DNA from: CAYPZL01 sp964415045
GTDB lineage: Bacteria > Planctomycetota > Phycisphaerae > Sedimentisphaerales > Anaerobacaceae
NCBI GenBank assembly: GCA_964415045.1
Contig: CAYPZL010000046.1
Coordinates: forward strand, 1 to 32,840
Length of the DNA: 32,840 nt
Direction of reading: 5' to 3'
Below the pieces are notes generated by a model. It did no database searches and had not been told where the DNA came from. It saw nothing but the letters and a program-made list of their open reading frames with translations. Position 1 is the stretch's first letter, and every line of letters starts with the position of its first letter. Shown here piece after piece: positions 15,915 through 25,228 of the stretch. Both the position numbers and the translations under genes were made by a program.

Positions 15915-18900
15915 ATGAATGCCATCGTTGAGACCATCAATGCCACCGGGCGGGCGTTTGTGGATTTCGCTCTGCCCATGCTGGTTCAATCTACCGTCCT
16001 GATCCTCATCCTGCTTACTGTAGACGTGCTCCTGCGTAAGCGGGTACGAGCCGTCTTTCGCTACTGGATCTGGATGCTCGTGCTGATCAAGCTGGTTCTG
16101 CCACCGTCGCTGTGGTCCCCGGTCAGCGTGGGCAGGTGGTTCGGCGACGAGCTGCACGTCTCGGCGGACGCGCTTCTTGAGGAAGAGCAGCCGCCGACGG
16201 TGGAACCGCCCTCGACCGCCCTGCAGATTCTCTCGCAGCCGGTTCCGCTGCCGGTTGAGCCCTTTGCGGGCGTGCCGGAGCCTCACGCGGCGACAGCGGA
16301 GCCGTTGGTTCTGCCGGTCGCTCCGAGCGACGAAGGAGCGATCCAGCCGAATGCCGCAGCTACGCCGTCAGAAGCGGGGCAGCCCGGCTTCGCTCCCGCA
16401 GTGCCCGTTACGACACTGGACTGGCGTGGTTTCGCACTGCTGGCGTGGGTGGGCGTCGTGGTGGCACTTCTGCTGTTGCTCTTGCAGCGGGCGGTGTTCG
16501 TACGGGGCCTCGTGGCCCAGGCTGGGCAGGCAAGCGCTTCGATGCAGAACGTCCTGGATGAGTGCCGGACCCGCGCCGGCCTCGGCCGCGCCGTAGCGCT
16601 GAAGATCTCACCGAAGGCGACCAGTCCGGCCGTCTGCGGACTTGTGCGGCCCGTCATCCTGATCCCCCGGAATCTGGCCCCGAAGATCTCCCGCCACGAT
16701 CTGCACGCCGTGCTGCTGCACGAGCTGGCGCACGTCAAGCGGGGCGACCTCTGGATCAGTCTGGCCCAGACGCTGTTGCAGATCGTCTACTTCTACAATC
16801 CGCTGCTCTGGCTGGCCAACGCCGTGATCCGCCGCGTCCGCGAGAAGGCGGTCGATGAAGCGGTCCTCGTGGCCATGGGCGAATCGGCTTCCGACTATCC
16901 GGAGAGCCTGGTGAACGTGGCCAGGCTCGCCTTTAAGCGGCGTCCCGTCCTGAGCCTGCGCCTGATCGGCGTGGTCGAATCCAAAAGCGCCCTGACCGCC
17001 CGCATCAAACACATTCTCAACCGCCCCTTCCCCAAGACCGCCAAACTCGGAGTCCTGGGATTGCTCGCCATCATCCTCGTGGCGGTGGTCATGCTGCCGA
17101 TGGCCAAGGCCAGGCCCCTGACCGACCGCGCCGGTAAAATCATGGCACTGGCTGGGGAAGAGGCCCGCGCCCTGAACCACGCCTACATCGGCACGGAACA
17201 TATCCTCGTCGTGTTGGCGCGCGACGGTGAGGCGGTCAGTGCCCGGGTCCTGGCCAACCTCGGCGTCGATGCCGAGGCGTTGGGTGCTGAGATGACCAGG
17301 CTCGTCAAGCCTGGCGCCGATCCGTCCCCCAAGCGGAGTCTGCCACGCACGCCCCGCGCCAAGAGAGTCATGAAGTACGCCGAAGAGGAAGCCAGAACGC
17401 TCGGCCATGACTACATCGGCACGGAGCACATTCTGCTGGGGGTTATCTCTGAGAGTCAGGGCCTGGGTGCGCAGATGCTCCGGAATCTGGGCCTCACGCC
17501 GCAGCAGGTCAGAGCCGAGGTCTTCAGCTTCGTGCAGGCGGCTCACGCGGTGGAGCTGGAAGACAGTCGGCCCGTCACGCACGTTGAGCTGCCCGACGTG
17601 GGCCACGAGGCGGTGATGCTCGATCTGGCCTCCGGGCAGCTTGTACCGGTGCCCCGGGACGGACCGCCCCAGAAGGTTTCGGAAGCCATAGAGGAATCAG
17701 GCAAAGGAGATGTCGTCCTTGATACTCGCTCTCTGATCCTGGTTCGGGGAGCTACGTCCAAGAAGGCTGAGGGCGACCCCGAGGACCTCGTGAAAGTCGT
17801 CAGAGTCGGTTCGCATCTGCCCGAGACCGTCACGGTCACCACCGCCGAAGGCCGGCAGTACGAAATCACGGTTCTCTCCGTGGACGACAGGGCTTGCACG
17901 CTCACGTGCTCTCGCATTCGCAGCGATCGGGGTGCCGGCGGAGATGCCCCGGACGGGGTCGCTGCATCCGGGCTCGCCGGGCGGAATTGGACGCTGACCC
18001 TGGGATGGAATGGCCGGCAGGTGGCGCTGCCCGGTCCCCTCGAGTACCCGCGGTGGATCGAGGAGACGCGAGAATACGAGCGCTGGAAGCGGGCCCGCGG
18101 GATGCAGACCTTCCGCAAGCGTAGCTCCGACGGTTCCGTCCTGGAAGCCGCGTGCGCCGGCTCGACTCCCGATGCCGACGGGAACCTCATGGCGCTGATT
18201 CTGTCGGTTCGGCGCTATCGCTCCGACGGGTCGCTCCAGAACGAGACGCGCTTCCCCGGAGGCCCCGACAAACGGGTCACGGGATGGAACGTTCATGCAA
18301 CCGACGGTTCTTCTTTCCGTGTGGACAAGCGCCGGGAAAGCCGGGTCACGTGGTATGACCGCGATGGCAAGCAGGTCAAGCAGTGGCGAGTCAACCCGTA
18401 TAACGTCGTGTTCTCCGAGCTTTACGGCGACCAGGACTTCGCGCATTCGATTCACGAACTGAGAAATGTTCCCTACGATCCCACGAAGAAGTACCGTGAC
18501 CAACGCTTCTACACCGCCTCGCCCGAGCAACCCGTCGCGCCGGCAGTGGATGTACTGGCGAACCTGCGACAATTGGCCCTGGGAGTGGTGCTCTTTGCCA
18601 ACGATCATGAGGGGGACTTGCCCTTGACACTGAGGGACATCGAACGCTACGTCCCCGACCGCGCGCAGTTTGCCGGGATGCGCGCGAATGTCACGTATGT
18701 CGGCAAGGGCAATGTCAAACGCGAAAGCAAAGCCTACGCCGTCCCCATCGCGTATAAAAAGGCACCCGAGTCCGTCGGCGGCGCCTACGTCGCTTTTATG
18801 GACGGCCACGCCATACTCGTGTCGTCTGAACGCTGCAAAGAGCTGGGCATTGAGCTTGCGGCTTTGGACGAGCGGGCCGGAGACTTGTATCCCGACCCCA

Positions 18901-21900
18901 CGGAGGCCTTCGGCAAGATGCTCGGGCAGTGGGTCGCAAATGCCAGAGCCGGGGATCTGGAGGCAATGAAGACCGCCTATCCGCCCGGTTATGGGCTTGT
19001 TGCGCGGGACGCGGACGATGTCCGAGAGCTTCTGTCGCTCAATCGGGGTTGGCAGTTCTCCCTGCTCTCGGTGGCCTGGAACGATGAGGCGGCGATGGCC
19101 GTTTCCCGAAAGCTGCGAGCCGGCGACCCGAAAGACCAGGCCGAGCCGGTCGTGCTGGTCTGGAACCTTGAGAAGTTGCAGGATCGTTGGGTCATAACCG
19201 ACATCGATCTGGAAGAGATCGCGGGCCTCCAGCGCGAAAACTCTCATTTTCTCAAGAACCATCCAGGAGCCAAGGTCTGGTACGTCGAGCCGGGGCCAGG
19301 CGCCGCCAATTCCGTTTCAAATATCTCAGGGAGAACGGAGGCTGGAATCTCGGGCCGAGTGGTAGCCCCGAACGGTGACCCGGTTGCTGGGGCGCAGGTG
19401 GCGGTGTGTACGGAAGAGATTGGTGTAATGGTCCTTGATGGCGCGCTGTCTCAACCCAGGCGTAGTGACATGGAGAAAGGTCAGATTGTCCAGACGGATG
19501 CTCAGGGGTGTTTTCGGTTCGAGGGCGAAACTCCAGCGGATTTCAGTCTGATCGTGGCACACGACGACGGATTCGCACTGATCGGATTGGATGATTTCAA
19601 GAGGAGTCGCGAGTTTCGGCTTGCGCGCTGGGGGCGGATTGAAGGGCAACTGGCGTCCGGACGAAGGGCCTTGGAGGGTAAGATCTGGATGGGTGGCATG
19701 CCGAACTCGACATGGTACAAGCACAAGTATGATTTCCGGTACGAAACCAAGTGTGACGACGACGGCCGTTTCGCTTTCGAGCGCGTCCCCGCTGGGCGCT
19801 TCGAGGTCGGATATCTGGCCAGCACGGGGCGCGCCTCGGCTTCGGTGACCTCTCGAACACCGGTGGTGGTTGAGCCGGGTCGTACGGCGACGATGAAGCT
19901 GGGCGGCGAAGGTCGCCCGGTGATCGGCCGGTTCGTGCCACCGGAAGGCTATCAAGGGCCGATGTACTTCGGCCAGGGACTCCGGGCGTTGAGTACGGCT
20001 GGCCCCGAAGAGCCGCGACCCGACAACTATGACCAGATGACCCGCCGCGAGCAACAGGCATGGTACAGCAAATGGCGCCAAACACCGGAGGCCAAGGCGT
20101 TCCACGAGGCGATGTGGAGCGACCCGAACTGGCGACACTACTGCTTCAGCATCCAGGAGGACGGCTCGTTTCGGATCGAAGACGTGATCCCAGGCAAATA
20201 CGACCTGGACGTCTGGCTGGAAGAGCGTTTCACCGGTCGAGGTCGGCCCGAAGAGATCGGCGGTTACAACGGGATCGTGGAAGTGCCTCCCATGGCCGAG
20301 GCGAGCACAGACGAACCGCTCGACCTCGGCGAATTGACGCTGAGCATGAGACATCCGCTGCACGTCGGTGACACGGTACCGCCGTTCGAGGCCGAGACCC
20401 TCGACGGCAGAACCATTGGCCTGCTCGACTATCGCGGCCGACACGTCCTGCTGAGCTTCTGGTCGCCCACGTTCGATCCGGAGTTGAAGCGCCTCAAGGA
20501 GTTGTACGCCGATTATGGAAAGACAGGGCAGTTGCAAATCATCGGGCTGGGCGGAACGGACACGCGTGACGAAGTGACAAGCTACATCAAGGAGCACGAT
20601 ATTCCATGGCCCCAGATCTACTTCGGCCCCGATTGGAACGCTGATCTGCTCAAGAAACTCGGCGGCCAGATGCAGATCATACTGATCGATCCCGAGGGCA
20701 AAGTTGTTGCGACCTGGCTTCGCGAGGACGAACTCACCGAGACGGTCCGGAAAGCGGTGGCCTTCGCTTGGCGGCGGACGGACCGGTATGTCGCGCCCGA
20801 TCCGGAGGGGTTCTTTCCCGACGATGTCGAGGGGGGCAAGAGGCTCGATGCGCTGTTCAAAGCCGTTGACAAAGACCGGCGCAGCGACGAGGAGATTCTC
20901 TCGACCGTGCGCCGGGGCTTTCGTCGCACGAAAGAGTATCGCTCGAATATCCTGCGGTGGATCGGCAACCGCTACGTGTGGGGCGAGGCCCCGCAGAACG
21001 CCGAGGCCATCGAGATCATGTACCATGCGGTGGCGATGGAGAGGCATTACGCGATCTACTTCGGTCTTTCCGTCGTGAAGGACAAGACGCCGAACATCCT
21101 CCGCACGCTGGCCGAGATTTGCATGCAGGGCGAGGACGTCGGGCGCATTACCTGGGGCGTCGGCGCCCAGCGCGACGAACTCGTCACCTATATCAAGCCG
21201 TACCTCGACGATCCCGATCCGCAGAAGCGCGAAACGGCTTCGGTCCTCGTGCAGCATTTCGAGGGCAAGCTGGACTTCGACCGGCACAGGGAAGAGAAAC
21301 GTCTGGAGCGGGCCAAGGTCGAATTCGCCGATCGATTGCCGCAGTTCAAGCAGACTCTCCTGACCGGCGACAGCCGCGCCCGGCGCGAGGTCTTCACGAC
21401 GATTCAGCGCGAGAGGCTCGTCGCGCTGCTGGACGATTCCTTCGTCCCGGCCTTTCAGGCGTGCGGCACCGATCCCGACCGGAAGGTCCGCAACGAAGTG
21501 GCGCGCACGGCGGGCGGTCGCTGGGTGTGGGGGGCGCAGGAGCAGGACCCCAACGCGATTGCGCTGATGCTCGAACTGGCCTCGGACAAGGTTCGGGATG
21601 TCCGCTATAATGCCGTCTACTACGGCCTGTCCGTCGTGCGTGACAAGACCGAGCCGGTCATTCGCCGCCTTGTCGAACTGGCCCTCTCCGACCACGAAAA
21701 CAACCTTTACGGCCGCATCGTCTGGGGCCTCAAAGGGCCCATGCGTGCTTCGCCCGAGCCGTTCGAGAAAGTCCTGGCCGAGTACCTCGAGGCGAGCGAG
21801 TCCAACCAGCACCTGGCCGCATCGGTATACCTGCTCTACCACGACGTCTTGCAGAAGGAGCCGCCCGCCGAGTGGAATCTGGCGCGAATCAAGCAACAGT

Positions 21901-23546
21901 ATCCCGACGATCTTTTCACGGTTACGTTCTCCGCCAAGGAACCTTTCGCCCCGGCCAACGCCGACGTCCTCTGGGATGAATTCGCAAAGACACTTCCGGA
22001 GAAAGCTGAGCCAAAGCGCATGCCGAGCTTTCGCCGGAGCAAGCCTTTTGTCTGCGTCGCCCAGGTCCGCTCGCAACGACAGGCCGACGTCGTCAAGCAA
22101 TCCATTGAAGGCAATCCCCGCTTGAGCCTCGGCCAGGTTCGGCCCGTGCCCTTGTGGGTGCAGCTCTACGAGGAGGAGAAACGCGGCGTCAGCAGCTTTC
22201 CGCCTGACGATGAGACCATCGCGTCTCTGATGGGCCCGAAGGCCGTCGAACCGGGTCCCATCCAGCAGCGAATCGACGCCGCTGCACCGGGTGATACGAT
22301 CCGCCTGGAGCCCGGCCTCTACAAGGAAAGCCTGGTCATCAACAAGCCGCTAACGCTCGAAGGCGCCGGCTGGGACAAAACGGTCATCATGAAGGAAAAG
22401 CTGGTCATCGAGTCGTTCGAGGATATCCAGCGGATGATGTTCCAACGCCTGTCGAAGGCCACGTCGGACCTCGAACGCGAGCAGATGGCCGCTCGGATGA
22501 GGGAGACTCTGGCCGATAGGGTGTCCCCGACGGCGTTGCGTGTTGAGGGCGCGCAGGACGTGGTCATTCGCGGCATCAAGTTCACCTCGCCGGGTGGTCA
22601 CGTCGAAGGAACCTCGATGAACTTGCCGATTGTCGCGTTCGATCACAGCAGCGTTCGATTCGAAGACTGTGCGGTCATCGGCGGCCCGGGAGACGGCGTT
22701 CACGTTCGCAACGCGGCTGATGCGACCATCGAACGAACGCTCGTCGCAGCCGTGTGGGGCACGGGTGTTGCTGTCGGCGGCAAGGGCGTCGCGTCGTCCC
22801 GCCTGCACCTTCGGGATTGCGATATGCGCAACTGTCATTATGCGGGCGTTCGCATCGCCGCGGACAATGACGACACACGCATCGAGCGCTGCCGGATCTC
22901 CGGGGCCGCCTGGCACGGCATTCGTTACGACAGCGCTTCGCCGCGCATTGTGAACAACCTGATCTTCGGCAACGCCCGCTCGGGCATCTATGCTTCGGGC
23001 GAGACCGCAGCGGTCGTCAGCGGCAACCTCTTCTACGCCAACGAAATGTGCGGCGTCTCCTGCTGGTTCCAGAACGCCGATACCATCGAAGGCAACACCT
23101 TCGTCGAGAACCAGCGCTCGGGGCTGGAGATTCTCGGCGCCTCGAAGCCCACCGTTCGCCGGAATATATTCTATGCCAATCCTACGAGCGTGTTCCTGGG
23201 CAACATCGGCAGCGAGTCTCGCTTCGCCCAATCCGACGGGACGGTTGCTCTCGATACCAATCTCTTCTGGGCCAACGAGCACGACGTAGCGTGGCGGCCC
23301 GATGCGAACACGGTCGAGACGATCACGCCCGGTCAAGAGACGCACACGCTCCAGACCGATCCGCAATTCGCCGCTGCGGAGACGAAGGACTTCTCCCTGG
23401 CTGCCGGCTCAGTCGCCCGGCAGAAGGACGTCGGCGTCGCCGACCCCATGCCGCTGGCCAGCCCCTGGCCTCTGCAGCCCGAAGAGCGAGCGATCATCCC
23501 CGAGGGCGACACCCGCGATTCGCGGCAGTGGCGGCACGCGAAGTAA
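15915..23546 (+). CDS. Giant M56 (BlaR1-like) membrane metallopeptidase fused to Clp-N, pseudopilin-like, Cpep-reg, redoxin, HEAT-like and beta-helix domains
   Basis: This is a single open frame of 2543 residues with a good ribosome-binding site (GGAGG, 15903-15907). Domains in order: membrane helices near residues 16-60 and 173-193; an M56 zinc-peptidase core with HELAH (269-273) and a likely third ligand Glu310 in RRVREKAVDEAVL; a last helix at about 379-398. Then come two Clp-N repeats (about 405-465 and 484-535; both contain YIGTEHIL), a pseudopilin-like segment (NLRQLALGVVLFANDHEGDLP near 883, ending AYVAFMDGH), an unassigned domain (about 995-1125) and a carboxypeptidase-regulatory-like fold (SGRVVAPNGDPVAGAQVAV near 1142). 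A redoxin fold (about 1483-1620) has SFWSPTFD where CxxC is expected. Two HEAT-like copies follow (about 1675-1760 and 1862-1950), and a right-handed beta-helix (about 2113-2543). In BlaR1 topology everything after the last helix is outside. It pairs with BlaI as sensor-protease; what it senses is unknown. Confidence 0.9.
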   Translation: MNAIVETINATGRAFVDFALPMLVQSTVLILILLTVDVLLRKRVRAVFRYWIWMLVLIKLVLPPSLWSPVSVGRWFGDELHVSADALLEEEQPPTVEPPSTALQILSQPVPLPVEPFAGVPEPHAATAEPLVLPVAPSDEGAIQPNAAATPSEAGQPGFAPAVPVTTLDWRGFALLAWVGVVVALLLLLLQRAVFVRGLVAQAGQASASMQNVLDECRTRAGLGRAVALKISPKATSPAVCGLVRPVILIPRNLAPKISRHDLHAVLLHELAHVKRGDLWISLAQTLLQIVYFYNPLLWLANAVIRRVREKAVDEAVLVAMGESASDYPESLVNVARLAFKRRPVLSLRLIGVVESKSALTARIKHILNRPFPKTAKLGVLGLLAIILVAVVMLPMAKARPLTDRAGKIMALAGEEARALNHAYIGTEHILVVLARDGEAVSARVLANLGVDAEALGAEMTRLVKPGADPSPKRSLPRTPRAKRVMKYAEEEARTLGHDYIGTEHILLGVISESQGLGAQMLRNLGLTPQQVRAEVFSFVQAAHAVELEDSRPVTHVELPDVGHEAVMLDLASGQLVPVPRDGPPQKVSEAIEESGKGDVVLDTRSLILVRGATSKKAEGDPEDLVKVVRVGSHLPETVTVTTAEGRQYEITVLSVDDRACTLTCSRIRSDRGAGGDAPDGVAASGLAGRNWTLTLGWNGRQVALPGPLEYPRWIEETREYERWKRARGMQTFRKRSSDGSVLEAACAGSTPDADGNLMALILSVRRYRSDGSLQNETRFPGGPDKRVTGWNVHATDGSSFRVDKRRESRVTWYDRDGKQVKQWRVNPYNVVFSELYGDQDFAHSIHELRNVPYDPTKKYRDQRFYTASPEQPVAPAVDVLANLRQLALGVVLFANDHEGDLPLTLRDIERYVPDRAQFAGMRANVTYVGKGNVKRESKAYAVPIAYKKAPESVGGAYVAFMDGHAILVSSERCKELGIELAALDERAGDLYPDPTEAFGKMLGQWVANARAGDLEAMKTAYPPGYGLVARDADDVRELLSLNRGWQFSLLSVAWNDEAAMAVSRKLRAGDPKDQAEPVVLVWNLEKLQDRWVITDIDLEEIAGLQRENSHFLKNHPGAKVWYVEPGPGAANSVSNISGRTEAGISGRVVAPNGDPVAGAQVAVCTEEIGVMVLDGALSQPRRSDMEKGQIVQTDAQGCFRFEGETPADFSLIVAHDDGFALIGLDDFKRSREFRLARWGRIEGQLASGRRALEGKIWMGGMPNSTWYKHKYDFRYETKCDDDGRFAFERVPAGRFEVGYLASTGRASASVTSRTPVVVEPGRTATMKLGGEGRPVIGRFVPPEGYQGPMYFGQGLRALSTAGPEEPRPDNYDQMTRREQQAWYSKWRQTPEAKAFHEAMWSDPNWRHYCFSIQEDGSFRIEDVIPGKYDLDVWLEERFTGRGRPEEIGGYNGIVEVPPMAEASTDEPLDLGELTLSMRHPLHVGDTVPPFEAETLDGRTIGLLDYRGRHVLLSFWSPTFDPELKRLKELYADYGKTGQLQIIGLGGTDTRDEVTSYIKEHDIPWPQIYFGPDWNADLLKKLGGQMQIILIDPEGKVVATWLREDELTETVRKAVAFAWRRTDRYVAPDPEGFFPDDVEGGKRLDALFKAVDKDRRSDEEILSTVRRGFRRTKEYRSNILRWIGNRYVWGEAPQNAEAIEIMYHAVAMERHYAIYFGLSVVKDKTPNILRTLAEICMQGEDVGRITWGVGAQRDELVTYIKPYLDDPDPQKRETASVLVQHFEGKLDFDRHREEKRLERAKVEFADRLPQFKQTLLTGDSRARREVFTTIQRERLVALLDDSFVPAFQACGTDPDRKVRNEVARTAGGRWVWGAQEQDPNAIALMLELASDKVRDVRYNAVYYGLSVVRDKTEPVIRRLVELALSDHENNLYGRIVWGLKGPMRASPEPFEKVLAEYLEASESNQHLAASVYLLYHDVLQKEPPAEWNLARIKQQYPDDLFTVTFSAKEPFAPANADVLWDEFAKTLPEKAEPKRMPSFRRSKPFVCVAQVRSQRQADVVKQSIEGNPRLSLGQVRPVPLWVQLYEEEKRGVSSFPPDDETIASLMGPKAVEPGPIQQRIDAAAPGDTIRLEPGLYKESLVINKPLTLEGAGWDKTVIMKEKLVIESFEDIQRMMFQRLSKATSDLEREQMAARMRETLADRVSPTALRVEGAQDVVIRGIKFTSPGGHVEGTSMNLPIVAFDHSSVRFEDCAVIGGPGDGVHVRNAADATIERTLVAAVWGTGVAVGGKGVASSRLHLRDCDMRNCHYAGVRIAADNDDTRIERCRISGAAWHGIRYDSASPRIVNNLIFGNARSGIYASGETAAVVSGNLFYANEMCGVSCWFQNADTIEGNTFVENQRSGLEILGASKPTVRRNIFYANPTSVFLGNIGSESRFAQSDGTVALDTNLFWANEHDVAWRPDANTVETITPGQETHTLQTDPQFAAAETKDFSLAAGSVARQKDVGVADPMPLASPWPLQPEERAIIPEGDTRDSRQWRHAK

Positions 23547-23555
23547 GCTGCCTCC

Positions 23556-23595
23556 CCGGCGCCACCCCGGAAGGCGGAGAGCCGGGTGGTGCCGG
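23556..23595 (+). terminator. Candidate terminator hairpin after the giant gene
   Basis: Ten bases past the stop, positions 23556-23567 can pair with 23584-23595 in a 12 bp GC-rich stem (one G-U pair) around a 16-base loop. The following bases are not T-rich, so it is a stable hairpin rather than a textbook terminator. Confidence 0.4.
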
Positions 23596-23673
23596 ATTCC
23601 TGTAACACCTTTCCTCCTCGCGCAATCGTGCCAGTGGATCAACTACATGGATCGTGATTCACTCGCGCGCTAT

Positions 23674-23714
23674 GTCGTCCTGAACGAAGCGTAGCGCGGT
23701 GAAGGATCCGGGTC
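23674..23714. repeat. Single arm of the palindromic repeat (copy C)
   Basis: GTCGTCCTGAACGAAGCGTA and the following GTGAAGGATCCGGGTC match the right arm of copy A, including its extra AGCG-type insertion. No matching opposite arm is seen within 200 bases. It lies directly ahead of the Gfo/Idh/MocA gene and may carry that gene's leader. Confidence 0.6.
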
Positions 23715-23746
23715 GCGTCCGCCCGCAGATTGCCAGGGAGCCGATT

Positions 23747-25165
23747 ATGATTGCAAGCGGATCACAACCGAGAATCAATCGTCGTCGCTTTCTTCGTTCG
23801 GCGGCCGGCGCCGGGGCGGCGCTGGCTTTGGGACCGGTAATGCTGGGGCAGGGTCCGGCCGCTTCGTCATCGGACGAGATCAACGTGGCCCTGATCGGCG
23901 GAGGCAACCAGGGCAAGGTGCTGCTGGAGGCCGCGCGGCGCATCGAGGGCGTGCGGTTCCGCGCGGTCTGCGACATCTGGTCGTTCAATCGCAAGTGGGT
24001 GTCGCGGCGGCTGAAGGCCTACGGGCATGAGTGCAACGCTTACGAAGACGTCGAGGAGTTGCTCGACAAGGAGAAGGACCTGGACGCCGCCATTATCGCC
24101 ACGCCCGATTTCTGGCATGCCCGTCATACCGTGGCGTGCCTCAACGCGGGCCTGCACGTCTACTGCGAGAAGGAGATGTCCAACACGCTCGAAGGGGCCC
24201 GGCAGATGGTCGAAGCCGCTCGCAAGACGGGCAAGCTCCTGCAGATCGGCCACCAGCGGCGCAGCAATCCGCGCTACGTCTTTTGTCATGAGAAGCTCCT
24301 GAAAGAGGTGAAGCTGCTGGGTCGCATCGTCGCGGTCAACGGGCAGTGGAACCGGGCCGTTCACACGCCGCTCGGCTGGCCGAGGCAGTATGAAATCGAT
24401 TCAGCCACGCTGAAGAAGTACGGCTACGAGTCGATGCGCCAGTTCCGCAACTGGCGCTGGTACAAGGGGTTGGGTGGCGGACCCATCGTGGACCTCGGCT
24501 CGCACCAGATCGACGTGTACAACTGGTTCCTCGGCGCCCGGCCTGTCTCGGTCCTGGCCAGCGGGCGGACGAATTACTACGACAGGAAGACGCACGAGTG
24601 GTACGACACGGTCGTGGCCGTGTACGAATATGATACGCCCCGGGGCGGCGTCACGGCTTCGTACCAGACCCTCACGGCCAACCGGCACCTGGGCTACTTC
24701 GAGAAATTCATGGGTGATGAGGGAACGCTGGTCATCTCGGAGCGGTCCTCCGTCGGCCAGCTTTATCCCGAGCCGACCGCGCAGCAGGACGGTCGAGTCA
24801 AGTGGGCGACGGGTCTCAAGGAAGGATACCTCACCGCCTCGAAAGCGGTGATGGAGATGGTCGACCGCATGACCGTGCAGCAGCTTGCCAAGGCCCTGTC
24901 GGTGGACCCGTCGCCGCTTCCGATCACCACGAATGCAGCGGCGACGAGCGGTGCGGCACTGATGAGCTGCAACCTGTCCGTACCCATGGACAAGCCGGTT
25001 CATCAGCCGCACCTGGAGAACTTCTTCGACGCCATTGCCGGCAAGGCCACGCTCACCTGTCCGGCCGACGTCGGCTACGAAACCGCCGTTACGGTCCTGA
25101 AGGTCAACGAAGCCGCCGAGGCCGGGCGCAGACTCAGCTTCAAACCCACGGAGTTCGTTGTCTGA
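23747..25165 (+). CDS. Tat-exported Gfo/Idh/MocA-family oxidoreductase
   Basis: This 472-residue protein has a twin-arginine signal (RRRFLRSAAGAGAALALG, residues 12-29). The NAD(P)-binding Rossmann domain (INVALIGGGNQGKVLLEAAR, then ATPDFWHARHTVACLNAG and HVYCEKEMSNTLEGARQMV) has EKE instead of the usual EKP after the cofactor strand. The C-terminal sheet domain includes GGGPIVDLGSHQIDVYNWF, with the expected Asp and His positions. Exported members are abundant in planctomycetes and likely act on sugars in the periplasm with a tightly bound cofactor. The ATG at 23747 was chosen for AGGGAG six bases upstream and for a normal Tat signal; the frame is open back into the repeat arm. It stands alone as a transcription unit. 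Confidence 0.92.
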   Translation: MIASGSQPRINRRRFLRSAAGAGAALALGPVMLGQGPAASSSDEINVALIGGGNQGKVLLEAARRIEGVRFRAVCDIWSFNRKWVSRRLKAYGHECNAYEDVEELLDKEKDLDAAIIATPDFWHARHTVACLNAGLHVYCEKEMSNTLEGARQMVEAARKTGKLLQIGHQRRSNPRYVFCHEKLLKEVKLLGRIVAVNGQWNRAVHTPLGWPRQYEIDSATLKKYGYESMRQFRNWRWYKGLGGGPIVDLGSHQIDVYNWFLGARPVSVLASGRTNYYDRKTHEWYDTVVAVYEYDTPRGGVTASYQTLTANRHLGYFEKFMGDEGTLVISERSSVGQLYPEPTAQQDGRVKWATGLKEGYLTASKAVMEMVDRMTVQQLAKALSVDPSPLPITTNAAATSGAALMSCNLSVPMDKPVHQPHLENFFDAIAGKATLTCPADVGYETAVTVLKVNEAAEAGRRLSFKPTEFVV

Positions 25166-25228
25166 GGCCACGCTCCGTGTGCCGGGAACCGCATGTCGAT
25201 CGCGGTGGCCGGTCGGCGCCGGCCGGGA

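Noticed and set aside
19326..22100. A 924-codon open frame on the minus strand inside the giant M56 gene
   Set aside because: It has no recognisable domain, its protein is full of Arg, His and Gln runs typical of the complement of GC-rich coding DNA, and the plus-strand protein has clear domains throughout the same stretch.
15459..23546. A beta-lactam resistance operon, suggested by BlaI and BlaR1-like proteins
   Set aside because: No beta-lactamase gene and no penicillin-binding sensor domain are found; the M56 protein carries unrelated domains.
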